Positions 41,441 through 49,670 of a stretch of DNA of 64,000 nt are shown piece by piece. A program made the translations under genes and the position numbers. Origin of the DNA: an uncultured Opitutia bacterium. GTDB lineage: Bacteria > Verrucomicrobiota > Verrucomicrobiia > Opitutales > Opitutaceae. The notes under the pieces were generated by a model. That model was given only the letters and a program-made list of their open reading frames with translations, was not told the DNA's origin and made no database searches. Each line of letters starts with the position of its first letter. The stretch's first letter is position 1. The stretch is from positions 1 through 64,000 of the forward strand of contig CAIRTK010000064.1 in NCBI GenBank assembly GCA_903881475.1, given 5' to 3'.

Positions 41441-42631
41441 ATGGCGCAACCCAGCGAGGCCCCGGCGGTGTTCAAGCCCGAGACGATGCGCGGCACCGCG
41501 GGTTATTTCCGGCTCGGACAGACCCCCGAAGGCGCGTGGAGGCTGGTCGACCCGGCGGGCCGGCCGTTTTTCCTGCGGGCGGTGAACGGGGTGGACGGGG
41601 CGGAGGATTCACCGCACGACCCCGGGGCGCGGCTGCGGACGTGGGGATTCAACGCGCTGGGAGTGGGGACCGGGGCCGCGCTGCACGGGGAGAGGCTGCC
41701 ATTCGTGGGGACGGTGGATTTTTGCGCGGCGGGGGCGTTGATCCACGCGGCCGGGGCACGGCTGCCGGATGTGTTCGACCCGGAGTGGCCGAAGGCGGCG
41801 GCGGTGCGGGCGGGCGAAATCTGCCTGCCGCTCTGCGAGCGGCGCGATGTGATCGGGTGGATCACAGACGACCTGCCCGGCTGGGCGCAACCGGGCCCGG
41901 CCGGCCGGCCCGCGCTGCTGCAAATCTGCCTGAGCCTCGAGCCGGGGTTCGCGGCCTACCACGCGGCGTGGGAATTTGTGCTCGCGCTGCACGGCGGCCG
42001 GCTCGAGGCGCTGGCGAAGGCGTGGGCGCAGCCGATCACGAACAAGGAGGTGGTGCGCGAGCTGACGCGCACGGAGCAGGGCATTGTCACCCGCGGCTAC
42101 CTGCGCGACGACGCCCGGTGGTCGCGGGAGTTTGCGCGGCGGTATTTTGCGCTCACGGCCGCGGCCATCCGGGCGCACGATCACAACCATCTGGTCTTCG
42201 GCTGCCGGTTCGGCGGGCGGGCGGGCGCGGCGGTGCTGGCCGAGGACGTCTATCCCGCCGTCGATGCGCCCTGGATCGACCTCGACGACGTGGCGGTGGT
42301 CCCGCCGGGCCCGGTCGTCGCAGGCGACTTCACCTGGGTGGATCCGCGTTTCCTGGGTGCTCCCGGGGTACGGCTGAAACGCAGCCTGACCTCGGTGGAA
42401 CGCATGCTGCGCCGCGGCCGCACCGTGCTGGAGCGGGCGGCCCGCCACCCGGCGGTGACCGGCTATGCCTGGAGCCGGTGGCGGGACCGGCCCGGCGAGC
42501 AGCCGCCGTTCGCGGGCGGGCTGGTGCATGAAAACGACGCCGAGGCGCGCGAGCACACGGAGTTGCTTGCCGACCTCAACGCCCGCGTGCACCTTCTGCG
42601 GGATTCGGCGCCCCCGCTTTCCCCTCCATGA
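41441..42631 (+). CDS. Glycoside hydrolase-like protein, agarase-type N-terminus
   Basis: A 396-residue protein. The opening GYFRLGQTPEGAWRLVDPAG and PFFLRAVNGVDG resemble the start of agarase and related (beta/alpha)8 hydrolases, in which a dG-WwlvtPdGkpFf motif precedes the barrel. Later segments (VIGWITDDLPGW, FARRYFALTAAAIRAHDHNH, IDLDDVAV) fit strands of the barrel but I cannot identify the catalytic acids with certainty. No signal peptide, so it is probably cytoplasmic. Start at 41441 avoids an upstream stretch inside the repeat. It is coupled by ATGA to the next lipoprotein gene. Confidence 0.68.
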   Translation: MAQPSEAPAVFKPETMRGTAGYFRLGQTPEGAWRLVDPAGRPFFLRAVNGVDGAEDSPHDPGARLRTWGFNALGVGTGAALHGERLPFVGTVDFCAAGALIHAAGARLPDVFDPEWPKAAAVRAGEICLPLCERRDVIGWITDDLPGWAQPGPAGRPALLQICLSLEPGFAAYHAAWEFVLALHGGRLEALAKAWAQPITNKEVVRELTRTEQGIVTRGYLRDDARWSREFARRYFALTAAAIRAHDHNHLVFGCRFGGRAGAAVLAEDVYPAVDAPWIDLDDVAVVPPGPVVAGDFTWVDPRFLGAPGVRLKRSLTSVERMLRRGRTVLERAARHPAVTGYAWSRWRDRPGEQPPFAGGLVHENDAEAREHTELLADLNARVHLLRDSAPPLSPP

Positions 42632-43047
42632 AAATCCCGCTTTTCTCCGGCCTCGCCCTGGGCTTCGCCCTGCTTGCCGCCGGGTGCAATCATCTCGATG
42701 TGACGCCGCCGGGCGCGGAAGACCGCGTGCTGACCGGCCTCGTAACCTACGACCTGGACATGCCGCTGCCGGACGATGCGGTGGTCACGGTGCGGGTCAT
42801 CGATGCATCGAATGCGGCGGCGCCCATGGTGCTGGGCGAGACCACGATCACGCGGCCGGGGCATCCCCCGGTTCCCTTCCGCATCGAGTACCGGGCGGAC
42901 GACGAGTTGCTGATGCACGAGGTCCGGGTGGAGGCCCGGATTTCCATCGGCGGAAAATTGCGCTTTTATTCCGTCGCCGGCCACCCGGTGACCTTGGGCA
43001 ACGTCAACGACACGCACGTCGTGAAAGTCGAGCCGACGGACAGGTAG
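42628..43047 (+). CDS. YbaY/YscW-type lipoprotein
   Basis: A 139-residue lipoprotein: signal MKIPLFSGLALGFALLAAGC with lipobox LAAGC and C20. The mature part is the YbaY/YscW beta-sandwich: VLTGLVTYDLDMPLPDDAVV, then VTVRVIDASNAAAPMVLGE and PFRIEYRADDEL. In Yersinia YscW is a secretin pilotin; YbaY is an outer-membrane lipoprotein of unknown role. No secretion genes are nearby. Its ATG overlaps the upstream stop (ATGA, 42628-42631). Confidence 0.88.
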   Translation: MKIPLFSGLALGFALLAAGCNHLDVTPPGAEDRVLTGLVTYDLDMPLPDDAVVTVRVIDASNAAAPMVLGETTITRPGHPPVPFRIEYRADDELLMHEVRVEARISIGGKLRFYSVAGHPVTLGNVNDTHVVKVEPTDR

Positions 43048-43166
43048 GCGGCGGGACGCCGCCATTGCTGATACCGGAAACCGGATGGACGGCCGGCAGC
43101 GGGCGCCCGGGCGCCAGATTTGCTTGCGGCCGCAAGGGCGGGGCGGCGTCATCGGCCACCGATCCC

Positions 43167-44138
43167 ATGAGCCTGACCATCTGGTGCAATGCCAAGTTCA
43201 ACGAAGCGGTCACCCGCCAGCTGACCGAGGGCACGCAGGCGCACCGGCTCATCTTCTCGGCGAAGGCCTCGGCCAATGTCCTCACGGCTGGCGGCGCGGA
43301 CCCGGCGCTGGCCACGGCCGACATCGCGTTTGGCCAGCCGGACGCGGCCGACTGCCTCCGCAGTCCCCGGCTCCGCTGGACGGAGGTGACGACCGCGGGC
43401 TACACCCGCTACGACACGCCGGAATTCCGGGAGGCCTTCCGCGCCCGCGGCTCGCGGCTCACGACGGCGTCGGGGGTGTTCGCCGACCCGTGCGCGCAGC
43501 ATGTGCTCGCCATGATGCTGGCGCTGGGCCGCCAGCTCCTGCCGTCGCATCACGACCAGCTCACGGATCATGCCTGGCATTATGAAAAGCGCCGCTACGA
43601 CTCGCGCCTGCTGACGGGCCAGACGGTGGTGCTGCTCGGGTTCGGGGCCATCGGGCGGCGGCTGACGGAGCTGCTCGCGCCCTTTGGCATGAAGATTTAC
43701 GCGGTGCGCCGCTCGGTGCATAGCGAGACCGGGGTGCACATCATCCCCGAGGAGAAGATCAGCGCGGTGCTGCCGCTGGCAGACCATGTGGTGAACATCC
43801 TGCCCGACAACGCCGGCACGCGGAACTACGTGAACGCCCGGCGGCTCGCCTGCTTCAAGCCGGGCGCGCGCTTCTACAATGTCGGCCGCGGCACGACCGT
43901 GGACCAGGCCGCGCTGCTGGAGGCGCTGAACTCGGGCCGGCTGGGTGCGGCGTACCTGGATGTGTTCGATCCCGAGCCGCTGCCGCCGGAGCACCCGCTG
44001 TGGACGGCGCCGCGGTGTTATGTGACGCCGCACACGGCCGGCGGGCGGTTCGACCAGGACGAGGCCATCGTGAAGCATTTCCTGGTCAATCTCGCGCGGT
44101 TCGAGCGCGGCGAGACGCTGCTGGACCAGGTGATTTGA
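43167..44138 (+). CDS. D-2-hydroxyacid dehydrogenase
   Basis: A 323-residue NAD(P)-dependent dehydrogenase. The Rossmann motif is VVLLGFGAIGRRL (about 153-165), the catalytic Arg is in NVGRGTTVD, Glu in DVFDPEPLP and His in TPHTAGG. This is the glyoxylate/hydroxypyruvate reductase-like branch of the family; the oxidised substrate is uncertain. The start at 43167 is used since the frame upstream runs through the YbaY gene in another phase. The 119-base gap from the previous gene contains no clear feature. The bufferin-type operon follows 164 bases downstream. Confidence 0.9.
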   Translation: MSLTIWCNAKFNEAVTRQLTEGTQAHRLIFSAKASANVLTAGGADPALATADIAFGQPDAADCLRSPRLRWTEVTTAGYTRYDTPEFREAFRARGSRLTTASGVFADPCAQHVLAMMLALGRQLLPSHHDQLTDHAWHYEKRRYDSRLLTGQTVVLLGFGAIGRRLTELLAPFGMKIYAVRRSVHSETGVHIIPEEKISAVLPLADHVVNILPDNAGTRNYVNARRLACFKPGARFYNVGRGTTVDQAALLEALNSGRLGAAYLDVFDPEPLPPEHPLWTAPRCYVTPHTAGGRFDQDEAIVKHFLVNLARFERGETLLDQVI

Positions 44139-44202
44139 GCCACCGGGCAGCAGCCGGAGCGGGGCCCGTCCGGCAAAATCCCGTTGCGCCCCTTTTGAAT
44201 CC

Positions 44203-44235
44203 GGGGAATAAACCTGCGCGTAGTTACTCCTATCC
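44203..44235 (+). promoter_or_regulatory. ECF-sigma-like promoter candidate for the bufferin operon
   Basis: GGGGAATAAACC at 44203-44214 resembles an ECF -35 element (GGAAT core), and CCTATCC at 44229-44235 could be the -10 region, with spacing near that of ECF promoters. It lies 67 bases upstream of the precursor start. Other bufferin-type operons are commonly under stress or metal control; that link is an inference here. Confidence 0.35.
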
Positions 44236-44302
44236 CCGACCACACTGAGCCGGCCAGGCGGCCGAGCCCGGCGGTCAATCAACCCAAAAACCAGTCACAG
44301 AC

Positions 44303-44608
44303 ATGAACAAATCCACCCGCCTCATCATCACCGCCGCCGCCATGGCCGGCCTCTATGCCGGTTCGCTCGCCCTCCGCGCGCATGCCGAGGATCCCGCCGG
44401 CACGCCGGCCACCAAGGACGCCTCCAAGGACAAGAGCTCCTGTAAAGGCAAGGACGGCTGCAAGGGCGCCGCCTCGTGCAAGGGCCAGAACTCCTGCAAG
44501 GGCCAGGGCGGCTGCAAGACCGGTGACAACGGCTGCAAGGGCAAGAACTCCTGCAAGGGCAAGGGCGGCTGCGCCCCGGCGGCCGACGCCACCCCCGACA
44601 AGAAGTAA
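44303..44608 (+). CDS. bufA2: Bufferin-type (BufA2/HvfA-like) Cys-rich RiPP precursor
   Basis: A 101-residue exported precursor. A Sec-type signal (about 1-28, ending RAHA) precedes a core region with eight cysteines at 47, 53, 59, 65, 71, 78, 84 and 90, spaced six residues apart except one interval of seven. Units are CKGKDG, CKGAAS, CKGQNS, CKGQGG, CKTGDNG, CKGKNS and CKGKGG. This is the pattern of bufferin precursors, whose cysteines are modified by an MNIO enzyme to bind copper in the periplasm. The MNIO, partner and DoxX genes follow directly. A terminator-like hairpin after the gene would favour high precursor expression. Lys is very frequent, giving a basic core. Confidence 0.9.
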   Translation: MNKSTRLIITAAAMAGLYAGSLALRAHAEDPAGTPATKDASKDKSSCKGKDGCKGAASCKGQNSCKGQGGCKTGDNGCKGKNSCKGKGGCAPAADATPDKK

Positions 44609-44620
44609 TTCCTTCGCTGC

Positions 44621-44657
44621 GACGCGGCCGGCGCCTGGCGTCGGCCGCGTTTTTTTT
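44621..44657 (+). terminator. Intra-operon terminator/attenuator after the precursor gene
   Basis: ACGCGGCCG (44622-44630) pairs perfectly with CGGCCGCGT (44642-44650), loop 11 bases, followed by a run of eight T ending at 44657. It sits between the precursor and enzyme genes and would stop most transcripts, giving a precursor excess as usual in RiPP operons (inference). Confidence 0.82.
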
Positions 44658-44699
44658 CGCCGCTCGCCGGCGCGACCTCCTCCCGCTTAATTTTCCGCC

Positions 44700-45578
44700 A
44701 TGCCCGCCAATGCCTTCAACGGCCAGACCGACTATGGCATCGGGCTGGGCCTGCGGGTGCCGCATTACGTGCACATCCTGGAGAAAAAGCCGGACGTCGC
44801 CTGGTTCGAGATCATCTCGGAGAATTTCATGTGCGGCGGCGGGCGGCCGCTGGAGGTGCTGGACCGGATCATGGAGCAGTACCGCGTGGTGCAGCACGGC
44901 GTCTCGCTGTATTTCGGCTCGGCGGACAAGCCCGACCGCGAGCACCTGCGGCGGCTCAAGGCGCTGGTGAAGCGCACGCACACGCCCTGGCTCTCGGACC
45001 ACCTCTGCTGGGGCAGCGTCGACGGCACCTACACGCACGACCTGCTGCCGATGCCATACACGTTCGCCGCGGCCAGGACCACCGCCGCCAAGATCCGGAT
45101 GGTGCGAGATTTCCTCGAGGTGCCGATCTGCGTGGAAAATGTCAGCAGCTACGCCGAGTTCCACGCCTCGGAGATGACGGAGTGGGAGTTCCTCAGCGAG
45201 GTCGTCGAGCTCGCCGACTGCGGAATTCTCCTCGACGTGAACAACATCTACGTCTCGTCGCGGAACCACGGGTTCAATCCCTACGACTACCTCGACCACG
45301 TGCCGCACCACCGGGTCGGCCAGATGCACATCGCGGGGCACACCAAGTTCGAGAAGTACATCCTGGACACGCACGACCACCCGGTGCTCGACCCGGTGTG
45401 GAAACTGTACGCGCACGCCACCCGGCGGTGCGGCGTGACCGCCACGCTGCTGGAATGGGACGACCGCATCCCGTCGTTCGACGAGGTGCATGCCGAGGCG
45501 CTCAAGGCCAACGAATTCATCGCCGATGCGAAAAACGCCCGGAAAAAACCCGCCCCGCCGCGCCCCCGCGCGGCCTGA
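44700..45578 (+). CDS. bufB: MNIO (DUF692) RiPP-modifying oxygenase, BufB-like
   Basis: A 292-residue multinuclear non-heme iron-dependent oxidative enzyme with a TIM-barrel fold. Candidate iron ligands are distributed as in the family: WFEIISENFM, QHGVSLYFGSADKP, LSDHLCWGS, PICVENVSSY, ILLDVNNIYVSSRNHGFNP, GQMHIAGHT, DTHDHPVL and LLEWDDRIP. All key positions look intact. It should convert precursor cysteines in the cytoplasm before export, using the following DUF2063 protein for substrate recognition. The length is typical. It overlaps that gene by 53 bases. Confidence 0.93.
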   Translation: MPANAFNGQTDYGIGLGLRVPHYVHILEKKPDVAWFEIISENFMCGGGRPLEVLDRIMEQYRVVQHGVSLYFGSADKPDREHLRRLKALVKRTHTPWLSDHLCWGSVDGTYTHDLLPMPYTFAAARTTAAKIRMVRDFLEVPICVENVSSYAEFHASEMTEWEFLSEVVELADCGILLDVNNIYVSSRNHGFNPYDYLDHVPHHRVGQMHIAGHTKFEKYILDTHDHPVLDPVWKLYAHATRRCGVTATLLEWDDRIPSFDEVHAEALKANEFIADAKNARKKPAPPRPRAA

Positions 45579-46449
45579 CTCGGCGCGGGCCCTGCTCGCC
45601 TTCCAGCGCCTGATGCACGGCGCGCTGGTGCGGCCGCTCGCGCCCGGCGACCGCATGCAGTCCCGCTGGACCGACGGCCGCCCGATGGCGGAGGTCGTGG
45701 CGGAGTTCATCAAGCCCAACGACCGGCTGACGTCCTTCGACCGGCTCGAGATCTACAACCGGATGTACTGGTTTCGGATCATCGACTCCTTTTACGACGA
45801 CAACCCCGGGCTGCGCGCGGCGCTCGGCGACCGGAAGTTCAACCGGCTCGCCCTGGCCTACCTGGCGAAGCATCCGTCGCGCTCCTTCACCCTGCGCAAC
45901 CTCTGCGTGCAGCTGGAGGCCTTCATCCGGCGGGAACCCCGCTGGACGGCGCCGCACACGGCGCTGGCGCTCGACCTCGCGCGCTTTGAATGGGCGCAGA
46001 CCGTGGCCTTCGACGAGGCGGCGCAGCCCGTGCTGACCGCAGCCGAAGTGGGCCGCGCGGATCCTGCGCGCCTCCGGCTGGACCTGCAGCCCTATGTGAC
46101 GCTGCTGGCGCTCCGGCATCCGGTGGACACCTACATGCTCGCGGTCAAGAAGCGCGATTCCCTCCGGTCCGAGGCCAGCAACGCCACGGCCTCCGCGCGG
46201 CCGGCCGGGCGGACCCGGAAAGTGCCGCGGCCGCGGCGCGAACGCATCTGGGTCGCCGTGCACCGCGTGGACAACCGGCTGTATTACAAGCGGCTCGAGG
46301 CGCCGGCCTTCAGGATCCTGACGGCGCTGCGGGCGGGCCGGCCGCTGGCCCGTGCGGTGGCCGCAGCCGGCCGCGGGGTGACCCCGGCGCAGGTGCAGGA
46401 CTGGTTTGCCCTGTGGATGCAGCTCGGCTGGATTTGCCGCCGGAAATAA
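45526..46449 (+). CDS. bufC: DUF2063 partner protein of the MNIO enzyme, BufC-like
   Basis: A 307-residue protein with the N-terminal DUF2063 domain (about 10-110, ALLAFQRLMHGALVRPL, then SFDRLEIYNRMYWFRIID and SDDNP-like FYDDNPGLRAALG) and a C-terminal winged-helix-like part ending VQDWFALWMQLGWICRRK. In bufferin and HvfABC systems this protein binds the MNIO and the precursor leader. A Lys/Arg-rich linker lies near residues 215-240. The ATG at 45526 is inside bufB, giving tight coupling; the next Met (45613) would still keep most of the domain, so the start is not certain. Confidence 0.9.
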   Translation: MRKTPGKNPPRRAPARPDSARALLAFQRLMHGALVRPLAPGDRMQSRWTDGRPMAEVVAEFIKPNDRLTSFDRLEIYNRMYWFRIIDSFYDDNPGLRAALGDRKFNRLALAYLAKHPSRSFTLRNLCVQLEAFIRREPRWTAPHTALALDLARFEWAQTVAFDEAAQPVLTAAEVGRADPARLRLDLQPYVTLLALRHPVDTYMLAVKKRDSLRSEASNATASARPAGRTRKVPRPRRERIWVAVHRVDNRLYYKRLEAPAFRILTALRAGRPLARAVAAAGRGVTPAQVQDWFALWMQLGWICRRK

Positions 46450-46475
46450 AAGCCCGCGTTCGCGCTCTCATCTTC

Positions 46476-46949
46476 ATGAACCCCGCCTCCCTGTATCATA
46501 AACTGAATGGTCTCCTCGCCACCCTCGCCGGCTGGCTGCGCCCGCTTTTCCTGCTCATCATCCGGCTTTACTGGGGCTGGAGCTTCTTCCAGACGGGGAA
46601 AGGCAAGCTCATGCACCTCGACCGCACGGCGGGTTTTTTCGAAAGCCTCCACATCCCGGCGCCCAAGCTGAACGCCCTGGCCGCCGGCACGACGGAGTGC
46701 GTCGGCGGCCTGCTGCTGCTGCTCGGGCTGGGCGGCCGGGTCGTTCCGGTGCCACTCATCTTTTGCCTGTTTGTCGCCTACCTGACGGCGGAGAGCGACG
46801 CGCTGCACGCGATTTTTTCCGACCCGGACAAGTTCACCGGCGCCGACCCGTTTCTCTTCCTGTTCGCGGCGGTGATCGTCTTCATCTTCGGACCGGGCAG
46901 GCTGTCGCTCGACGCCTTGTTCTTCAAGAAAGCCGCGGCGGACAAATAA
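46476..46949 (+). CDS. DoxX-family membrane protein of the bufferin operon
   Basis: A 157-residue DoxX protein with four membrane helices (first near FLLIIRLYWGWSFFQTGKGK). The family motif around RLYWGWSFFQTGKGKL and the ECVGGLLLLLGLG helix are clear. DoxX genes are regular companions of MNIO-RiPP clusters and are thought to take part in redox or membrane functions of the metallophore. It begins 26 bases after bufC. Gly/Lys in the first helix match the group found in bufferin operons. Confidence 0.92.
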   Translation: MNPASLYHKLNGLLATLAGWLRPLFLLIIRLYWGWSFFQTGKGKLMHLDRTAGFFESLHIPAPKLNALAAGTTECVGGLLLLLGLGGRVVPVPLIFCLFVAYLTAESDALHAIFSDPDKFTGADPFLFLFAAVIVFIFGPGRLSLDALFFKKAAADK

Positions 46950-46989
46950 GGGCGGCGTCCACCGAGGCCCGCACAACGTAACAGAGGAT

Positions 46990-48777
46990 ATGCGCGCGGG
47001 CCGTTATTCGTTCATTGCCCTGGTGCTGGCCGCTTCCGTGGCGGTTTCAAGGCTCGCCGCGGCGGACACCCCGGCGGCGCCGGTCGCCTGGCAGGCGTGG
47101 TCGCCGGAGGTTTTTGCTCAGGCAAAGCGGGAGAACAAATTCGTGCTCCTCGACCTGCAGGCGGTGTGGTGCCACTGGTGCCATGTCATGGAGGAGACGA
47201 CCTACCGCGATCCCGCGGTCGGCCGCCTGCTGGCGTCGCGATATATCGCGGTGCGGGTGGACCAGGATTCCCGGCCGGACCTAGCCAACCGCTACGAGGA
47301 CTACGGCTGGCCCGCAACCGTGATCTACGGACCGGATGGCCGCGAGCTGGTGAAGCGCCAGGGCTACCTGCCCCCCAAGGAGATGGCCGGGCTGCTGCAG
47401 GCCGTGATCGACGATCCGACCCCCGGGCCGTCGGTTCGTCCCGAGCCCGCGGTCACCGCGGCGACGGCGACCGTGCTGGGCGACGAGCGCCGCGCGGCGC
47501 TGCTGCGCACATGGAGCGAGGGCTACGACGACAAGGCCGGTGGCTGGGGCTTCAGCCACAAGTTTCTCGACTGGGACAGCGTGGAGCTGGCGATGCGGCT
47601 GGCCGGGCGCGGCGACGAGACCGCGGCGCGGCGCGCGCGCGCCACGCTCCGGCTGCAACACAGGCTCCTCGATCCGGTGTGGGGCGGTGTTTACCAGTAT
47701 TCCGCCGGCGGGGACTGGAACGAACCGCATTTCGAGAAGCTTGCGCAGATGCAGGCGGAGAACCTGCGGATCTACGCGCAGGCCTATGCCCGCTGGCAGG
47801 ATCCGGCCGACTGGGAAATGCTCCGGGCGCTCCGGCTGTACCTGCGCGGATTTCTCACCACCCGCGACGGCGTGGTGCAGGCGAGCCAGGACGCGGACCT
47901 CGTGCCGGGCGAGCACAGCGCCGGCTACTATGCGCTGGATGACGACGGACGCCGGGCCCGCGGCATCCCGCGGATCGATCCGCATGTCTATGCGCGGGAA
48001 AACGGCTGGGTGATCGCGGCGGTCTGCCAGTTCGCCGCCACGACGGGCCAGGCGACGTACCGCACCGAAGCCGAGCGGGCGGCGCGGTGGGTGCTGGCGC
48101 ACCGCGCCCTGCCGGGCGGCGGGTTCCGGCACGACGAGCACGATGCGGCGGGGCCGTACCTCGGTGACACGCTGGCGATGGGCCGCGCGTTTCTCGCGCT
48201 ACACCAGTTGACGCAGGACCGGGCGTGGCTCGACCACGCGGCGGCAGCCGCGGAATTCCTGGCGGCGCATTTTGGCCGGGGTGCGGAGGCGGGCTTTGCC
48301 AGCAGCGACACGACGGTGAACGCCTTTCCGGCGCCGCGGCCGCAGTTTGACGAAAACGTCGGCGTGGCACGCTTTGGCACCGCCTTGGCGGAGGTCACGG
48401 GCCGCGCGGAGTTCCGCGCCATGGCGGCGACGGCACTGCGCTGGCTGCTGGCCCCGGGACAGACGGACGGGCGCGGTTTTTATGTCGCGGGACTGTTGCT
48501 GGCCGAGGAGGAGGCGCGGACGGACCCGATCCATATCGCGATCGTGGGCCGGCGGGACGATCCGGTGGCGCAGGCCATGTTTGCAGCCGCGCTGCGCGTG
48601 CCGGAAGCGCACAAGCTCGTCGAATGGTGGGACCGGCGCGACGGCCCGGCGCCGCGCGGCGAGGACATCTATCCCGTGCTGGACCACGCGGCGGCCTTCC
48701 TTTGCGCGAACGGTGCATGCTCCTCGCCGATCCCGGACGCGGCGGCGCTCACGGCGCGGCTCGCCAAGGTGAAGTAA
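46990..48777 (+). CDS. Exported DUF255 thioredoxin-fold / six-hairpin protein (YyaL/SPATA20-like)
   Basis: A 595-residue secreted protein. Signal peptide (about 1-25, SRLAAA), then a thioredoxin-like domain with WCHWCHVMEETTYRDP (about 60-75), then an alpha/alpha barrel (about 165-580) with GGWGFSHKFLDWDSVELA and GGVYQYSAGGDWNEPHFEKLAQMQ-like segments as in the YyaL family. Most YyaL proteins are cytoplasmic; this one is exported and starts 40 bases after the DoxX gene on the same strand. Its CxxC motif and place suggest a reductase or folding role for Cys-rich bufferin or its metal-loaded form (inference). No gene overlap is seen. Confidence 0.85.
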   Translation: MRAGRYSFIALVLAASVAVSRLAAADTPAAPVAWQAWSPEVFAQAKRENKFVLLDLQAVWCHWCHVMEETTYRDPAVGRLLASRYIAVRVDQDSRPDLANRYEDYGWPATVIYGPDGRELVKRQGYLPPKEMAGLLQAVIDDPTPGPSVRPEPAVTAATATVLGDERRAALLRTWSEGYDDKAGGWGFSHKFLDWDSVELAMRLAGRGDETAARRARATLRLQHRLLDPVWGGVYQYSAGGDWNEPHFEKLAQMQAENLRIYAQAYARWQDPADWEMLRALRLYLRGFLTTRDGVVQASQDADLVPGEHSAGYYALDDDGRRARGIPRIDPHVYARENGWVIAAVCQFAATTGQATYRTEAERAARWVLAHRALPGGGFRHDEHDAAGPYLGDTLAMGRAFLALHQLTQDRAWLDHAAAAAEFLAAHFGRGAEAGFASSDTTVNAFPAPRPQFDENVGVARFGTALAEVTGRAEFRAMAATALRWLLAPGQTDGRGFYVAGLLLAEEEARTDPIHIAIVGRRDDPVAQAMFAAALRVPEAHKLVEWWDRRDGPAPRGEDIYPVLDHAAAFLCANGACSSPIPDAAALTARLAKVK

Positions 48778-48788
48778 CGCGGGCCCGC

Positions 48789-49622
48789 TCAGGCCCGGGG
48801 CGGCGGATTGCAGAGGCTCTCATAGGCGTAGACCAGCGCGCCAATGAAGATCGGCACGGTGATGAAGAGGCCGACGAACAAGCCGAGCACGCCCAGCACC
48901 GCGATGATGAAGCCGAGGATGAGCAACCCCAGCATCCGCCACCATTGCGCGGTGATCACCCGCCGGCTCACTTCCATCGCTGCCCAGAATTCCATCTTGC
49001 GGTCGATGACCAGCAGGTAGGCGAAGGAATAGGACACCGCGAGGTAGATGCCCGGCAGGATCAGGCAGACAAAGCCCACCATCGTCAGCAGGGTGACCAG
49101 CAGGGTGGTGAGCACGAGCGGCCCAAGGGCAAGGCTGAATCCGCTGAAGGCATCGCCCAGCTCGGCCGGCTGGCCGCGGATTTTCTTGAGGTAGTAAAAA
49201 TAGAGGCCGCCGTAGAACACGCCGGAGAGCAGCAGCGAGACCAGGTAGCCCAAGAAGGGGATCGCCCCCGCCACCACCATGATGACGATCACGACGAAAG
49301 AGACGCCAACGATCGCCCAGAAATCAGACTTCAGCAGTTCCCAGCTGCGGGAAATGCAGCCGCTGATGTCGAGCGGCGCCGCCCGGGCGATGAGATCGTC
49401 GGCGAAGGTCTTCGGGTCGATCTCCCCGGTCTCCACGGGCGGCGGAGTGGCAACACCGTTGGCGCTGAATTCCGCAAAGTCACCGAGCCGGCGCCATTCG
49501 TCGGTGCCGACCGCCTTGGCCTTCGTGTCGAGGTTGGCCCGTCCGCCTGCCAGCCAGGCCCGGATCTGTTCCACCGTGACCGGCCCGTATTCCTTACCGT
49601 CGCCACCAATGATGATGAACAT
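48789..49622 (-). CDS. GYF_2-domain integral membrane protein
   Basis: A 277-residue protein. An N-terminal GYF_2 domain (IGGDGKEYGPVTVEQIRAWL, about 5-60) is followed by a short linker and about five helices (about 95-265) of the YciC/DUF975-like kind, with PGIYLAVSYSFAYLLVIDR as a typical amphipathic loop. Many such proteins occur in Bacteroidetes and Verrucomicrobia; the function is unknown. It converges with the preceding thioredoxin-fold gene, with 11 bases between the stops. The GYF-type domain may recruit Pro-rich partners. Confidence 0.87.
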   Translation of the reverse strand: MFIIIGGDGKEYGPVTVEQIRAWLAGGRANLDTKAKAVGTDEWRRLGDFAEFSANGVATPPPVETGEIDPKTFADDLIARAAPLDISGCISRSWELLKSDFWAIVGVSFVVIVIMVVAGAIPFLGYLVSLLLSGVFYGGLYFYYLKKIRGQPAELGDAFSGFSLALGPLVLTTLLVTLLTMVGFVCLILPGIYLAVSYSFAYLLVIDRKMEFWAAMEVSRRVITAQWWRMLGLLILGFIIAVLGVLGLFVGLFITVPIFIGALVYAYESLCNPPPRA

Positions 49623-49670
49623 GCGGCGAGAAATACCGGGCGGGTGGGCGGGGTCAACGATACACCGGCG

